10,373 nucleotides of DNA from Glomus cerebriforme (taxonomy: Eukaryota; Glomeromycota; Glomeromycetes; Glomerales; Glomeraceae): NCBI GenBank assembly GCA_003550305.1, contig QKYT01000532.1, positions 25,682 through 36,054 on the forward strand, in the 5' to 3' direction. The first letter of the stretch is position 1. Every line of letters starts with the position of its first letter. Made by a program: the position numbers and the translations under genes. The notes under the pieces were generated by a model, which worked only from the letters and a program-made list of their open reading frames with translations, searched no databases and was not told the DNA's origin. Shown here piece after piece: positions 7,760 through 10,373 of the stretch.

Positions 7760-7994
7760 TGTTGTAGCCCAAACGTAACCATGTCCCGAATCCGACTTGG
7801 GACATCCCAAATCAAACTTGGGACAATCCTATGTCCGAAATTTAACCATATCCCAAACAAAACTAGTAAATTTTAAATGTTTAAGACGTCTCAAACTATC
7901 ATTTAAGACTGAGTTAGTTTGGGACATGGTCAAGTTTCGGATATAAGGTTTTCCCAAGTTTGATTTGGGACATGGTAGTGTTTGGGCTACAACA
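7760..7994. mobile_element. 235-bp inverted-repeat MITE
   Basis: The left end TGTTGTAGCCCAAAC is repeated in reverse at the right end (GTTTGGGCTACAACA). After a short mismatched patch the pairing continues through CCATGTCCC and on for roughly 100 bp, so each half is an imperfect copy of the other. The left arm has an extra ~21-bp unit, a tandem copy of (A/G)AATC..ACTTGGGACA..CC. GAGC flanks both sides (7756-7759 and 7995-7998), a possible 4-bp target duplication. It has no coding capacity. It sits 6 bp beyond the stop codon of the neighbouring transposase pseudogene, which reads towards it. The family is unknown to me. Confidence 0.75.
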
Positions 7995-8000
7995 GAGCCA

Positions 8001-8901
8001 TTAAACTTCTTTTCTTTTTTTTCGATAAGAATTTAGAACGTTGTTTTGGGTCCGATTGGGTCGAGTTGAGGCTTCTAAAGGTCCTTTAAATCTTGCAGTT
8101 CCTGCAGGTCTTCCTTTAAAACGTCTGATTAAAGGATTTCCAATTTGATTAGTGTTTCCTTGTTCAACTTCTATTGAATCTAAATTGGTTGTTTTTGGCT
8201 TTTCTCTAATTCAAATGCTTCCTGATTTTTATCAGTATAATTTTCAAGTAAATCAATAAATTGACTCATCACAGGATTTGCAAGCAATTTAGTTAATCCT
8301 TGTATGTTAACATAATATAAACGTTGTTTATTAATAGAAACATATAAAGTATTGGCACTAGAAATTGAGTTGTCATCCATTGAATCAATAGGTGTAAGGA
8401 TTGAATTCTGAAAATAGAATCTCTAAATCAGCATCAAATTTTGAAGTATAATAAAAAGTCGATTTTTGAGATCCAATTGAGTTGGAATAAGCCAACGTGA
8501 ATTAAGATATCCAATGTGAAATTGAGCTTGTGGAGTTCGTAACATTACACTGAAATAATATTTATAAACAATACCACGAGTTACTAGAGATAAATAGGAA
8601 CATTTGTATGTTCCATTTTTCAGTAAAATAATTAGATGGTGTATTCCAGAAACTGATCTTCCTTTCCGAATAAAAAAACCTTGTTGATGAGACCATTGCT
8701 TAATATGATTAAAGCTGACTTCCAGGTAAGAAAAGTCAAACCAACTTCTAATGTTAAAGTTGAGGCATTTGAATCTTCAACAGAGAAATTTTCTTCAGAA
8801 AGATATTCATCATCACTATCTTCTGGAATATTATTTAGAAATTCTTCGGTAAAGATTTCATCATCAGAATCATCACTGAATATGGTGTCTGAATCATTCA
8901 T
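8001..8901 (-). pseudogene. FAR1-like / Mutator (MULE) transposase remnant, core deleted
   Basis: Reading leftward from ATG at 8901, an acidic leader (MNDSDTIFSDDSDDEIF) leads to GLTFLTWKSA. One frameshift later come NHIKQWSHQQGFFIRKG and RS, the start of a FAR1-type DNA-binding domain of MULE transposases. The same frame passes directly into GTYKCSYLSLVTRGIVYKYYF, which resembles the SWIM zinc finger (CxC...CxH) near the C-terminus, so the DDE catalytic core between the two is missing. Three of the four SWIM ligands appear as Tyr. After further frame changes (a stop near 8420 and another shift near 8185) a C-terminal tail with NPLIRRFKGRPAG ends at TAA 8001-8003. Its frameshifts, core deletion and ligand losses make it non-functional as a transposase. 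A short domesticated DNA-binding product is possible but unsupported. Confidence 0.65.
8558..8602 (-). other. Degenerate SWIM zinc-finger segment
   Basis: The order on the minus strand is Cys (8602-8600), Ser, Tyr (8596-8594), then eight residues later Tyr (8566-8564), Lys, Tyr (8560-8558). In SWIM fingers these four positions are C, C, C, H. TGT to TAT and CAT to TAT are single G:C to A:T transitions, so the losses fit deamination-type damage. The functional ancestor is inferred from the family pattern. Confidence 0.45.
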
Positions 8902-9141
8902 CTTTGGAATAAGAAGTAAAAAATAAAAAAGCTTTTAACAATTGGTGCAAATGTGAGAGAGGGAATAAAGGAGGTGTAAAAGTTTAATAATGAATCAATC
9001 AATTTTAATTCATATTACAAATAAAAAAGTTTATTTGAGTTTATTAATAATCAATACGTATGCACATCATTAAATTACGGAATGCATATTACACACCCTG
9101 CATAAAATATAAATTCCTATAATTAAATAATAAGACTTGTT
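8902..9141. other. Intergenic region upstream of the MULE remnant
   Basis: This stretch contains a pyrimidine-rich tract on the minus strand just upstream of the ATG at 8901 (about 8905-8975), which may be the old leader. No TATA box or gene is clear. Confidence 0.35.
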
Positions 9142-9151
9142 ATGATATACT
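9142..9151 (+). repeat. 10-bp target-site duplication, left copy
   Basis: ATGATATACT is identical to 9501-9510 and abuts the inverted termini AAAG(C/T)TGCCC of the element between them. Confidence 0.85.
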
Positions 9152-9500
9152 AAAGCTGCCCTTCTAAACTAAAATTCATTTTCTAAACTAATTCTAAACT
9201 TCTAAACTAAACTCTATTTTCTAAACTAGTTTCGAACTTCTAAACTAATTCTAAACTAATTCAAACTTTAAAACTAATAAAAGTTAGTTCAAACCTAATT
9301 TAAACCTAATTTGAAAGTTTAAATCTAATTTAAAACTAATTTAAAACTCTAAAATTAATTTAAAACTAGATTTAAAAATAAAAATCAACTTTTATCTTTT
9401 AGTTTAGAAAGTTTCAAAATTTGAATTAATTTTCTAAACTATTTTAGAATAGTTTCGATTTAGAATAATTCTAAACTCATTAGTTTAGAAGGGCAACTTT
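9152..9500. mobile_element. 349-bp MITE made of TTCTAAACTAA-type repeats
   Basis: The left end AAAGCTGCCCTTCTAAACTA and the inverted right end (reading AAAGTTGCCCTTCTAAACTA from the other strand) differ at one base. A perfect 10-bp duplication ATGATATACT flanks it, a length expected of Mutator-type insertion. The interior is almost entirely degenerate units of (TT)CTAAACTAATT: mostly one orientation in the left two-thirds, and the reverse complement (TTAGTTTAGAA) towards the right end. There is no coding capacity. The left target copy lies 240 bp from the MULE remnant start, and the right copy 68 bp past the Sel1 gene stop. It has probably moved with the help of a MULE transposase, but the true partner is unknown. 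Confidence 0.85.
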
Positions 9501-9510
9501 ATGATATACT
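9501..9510 (+). repeat. 10-bp target-site duplication, right copy
   Basis: ATGATATACT directly follows the right terminus of the element and matches 9142-9151 base for base. Confidence 0.85.
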
Positions 9511-9578
9511 GTATTAATTTTTATATTCTAGCTCAAAGAACAAAAAATTATAAAAAGATGATATTGGAGAATGTTAAA

Positions 9579-10373
9579 TCATAAATTAGAAATCAGCTCT
9601 AGTCTTTTTTGTGCATCCTGATCTCCTTCTTTAGCAGCCATTTCATATAATTTAAACGCCTCTTCTTTATTGATATCAGTTCCAATTCCATTTTCATAAA
9701 AGTATCCAAGTATATATGTTCCCTTTAAATATCCTTTATCAACTGATTTTTTATAATGTTCAAATGCTTTAGATTCATTTTTTTCAATACCAATTCCATC
9801 TTGATAAAATTTACCCAAATTATAATGTGCAGGATTATATCCATTTTCTGCAGCTCTTTTGTACCAATAAAAAGCTTTTTCTAAGTCTATATCAATTTCT
9901 TTGCCTTCTTCATATAAAAATCCAAGATTACATTGTGCATTACCATAATTTTGTTCAGCTGATTTTTTATACCATTCGATTGCTTTTTCTATGTTTTTCT
10001 TCGTTCCTCTACCTTTTTCATAAAAATATCCTAAATTCGATTGTGCAAATTTATAACCATCCTTTGCTGCTTTTTCGTACCATTCAAATGCCTTCCCAAA
10101 ATCTTTTTTTTCATTTTCATATAATATTCCAAGAACAAATTGTGCATTAATATATCCTTGCTTAGCTGATTTCTCATATAACTCAAATGATTTACCAACA
10201 TCCTTTTCAAAAGTTATACCAAAGTAATAATATTTACCTAAATGAAATTGTCCAAATTTATTTCCACTTTCTGCTGCTTTTTCATACCAATAAAATGCTT
10301 TTTCTAAATTTTTTTGAACGTAAATGCCCTTATCATAATAATATCCTAAAATATATTGAGCATTACTATATCC
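9579..10373 (-). CDS. Sel1-repeat protein, C-terminal part (runs off window)
   Basis: The minus-strand frame is open without a stop from the window edge (10373) to TGA at 9581-9579, giving 264 residues of a longer protein whose start lies outside. It consists of seven Sel1 repeats and a final half repeat, mostly 36 residues each, with the pattern GYxxAQxxLGxxYExGxGxxKNxEKAFxWYEKAAxx. The third is about three residues shorter, lacking the GxGT loop. Sel1 repeats are TPR-like helical pairs that form curved scaffolds for protein-protein contacts. In mycorrhizal fungi such arrays commonly follow a protein kinase domain, so the missing N-terminus may be a kinase; this cannot be seen here. There is no start codon in this part: residues such as LGKFYQDG (about 9818) are mid-repeat. 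The reading frame is intact and the repeats are diverged from one another, suggesting a functioning gene. Confidence 0.93.
   Translation of the reverse strand, partial: GYSNAQYILGYYYDKGIYVQKNLEKAFYWYEKAAESGNKFGQFHLGKYYYFGITFEKDVGKSFELYEKSAKQGYINAQFVLGILYENEKKDFGKAFEWYEKAAKDGYKFAQSNLGYFYEKGRGTKKNIEKAIEWYKKSAEQNYGNAQCNLGFLYEEGKEIDIDLEKAFYWYKRAAENGYNPAHYNLGKFYQDGIGIEKNESKAFEHYKKSVDKGYLKGTYILGYFYENGIGTDINKEEAFKLYEMAAKEGDQDAQKRLELISNL

Noticed and set aside
7499..7810. Minus-strand frame starting MGCPKSDSGHG
   Set aside because: Its start lies in the MITE terminal repeat and the rest in AT-rich DNA; there is no domain.
9827..10150. + strand Phe/Leu-rich frame
   Set aside because: It is antisense to the Sel1 array; the repeated pattern mirrors the 108-bp Sel1 unit.

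Overview
The window is strongly AT-rich eukaryotic DNA with short introns (GT...CTAAC...AG), many short inverted-repeat transposons and broken genes. The protein families seen together are a Crinkler-type N-terminal domain, a degraded kinase of the kind found in Crinkler-like proteins, a Fic/fido AMP-transferase, a Mutator-type FAR1/SWIM transposase remnant and a Sel1-repeat protein. This combination is typical of arbuscular mycorrhizal fungi (Glomeromycotina, Rhizophagus/Gigaspora type). The assignment is inferred from family content and base composition, not from a database match. Isolated Ns at 851-852, 1012, 1528, 2682, 4290, 4340, 4520 and 4776 mark it as draft sequence.

Layout. Positions 1-517 hold a promoter-like region and a short Crinkler N-terminal domain on the + strand that loses its frame just after the LWKVEI motif. 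Positions 534-3939 are a repeat-rich block. It is bounded by an 11-bp direct repeat, has TCATTTG/CAAATGA arrays near both ends, and contains the C-lobe of a frameshifted kinase pseudogene (about 797-1562). It also contains an apparently identical 1154-bp tandem duplication (1528-2681 and 2682-3835) whose two units share an N at the same position, so it is probably an assembly artefact. Positions 4017-5036 encode the one clearly intact complete protein, a 339-residue membrane-anchored Fic protein. Positions 5141-7755 are non-coding apart from a 437-bp Ac/hAT-like fold-back element (6112-6548). Positions 7760-7994 are a 235-bp inverted-repeat MITE lying 6 bp past the end of a FAR1/MULE transposase pseudogene (8001-8901, minus strand). 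That pseudogene has lost its catalytic core and most of its SWIM zinc ligands. Positions 9152-9500 are a 349-bp element built almost wholly of TTCTAAACTAA-like units and flanked by a perfect 10-bp target duplication. Positions 9579-10373 are the C-terminal part of a Sel1-repeat protein on the minus strand, running off the window.

The genes do not form an operon or pathway. The region reads as a transposon-rich accessory compartment in which expanded eukaryotic families (Crinkler, kinase, Fic, Sel1) lie among non-autonomous transposons, several of them broken. The most useful leads are the family of short fold-back elements with distinct termini and flanking duplications, the loss of zinc ligands in the MULE remnant that would all need G:C to A:T changes, and the suspicious duplication.
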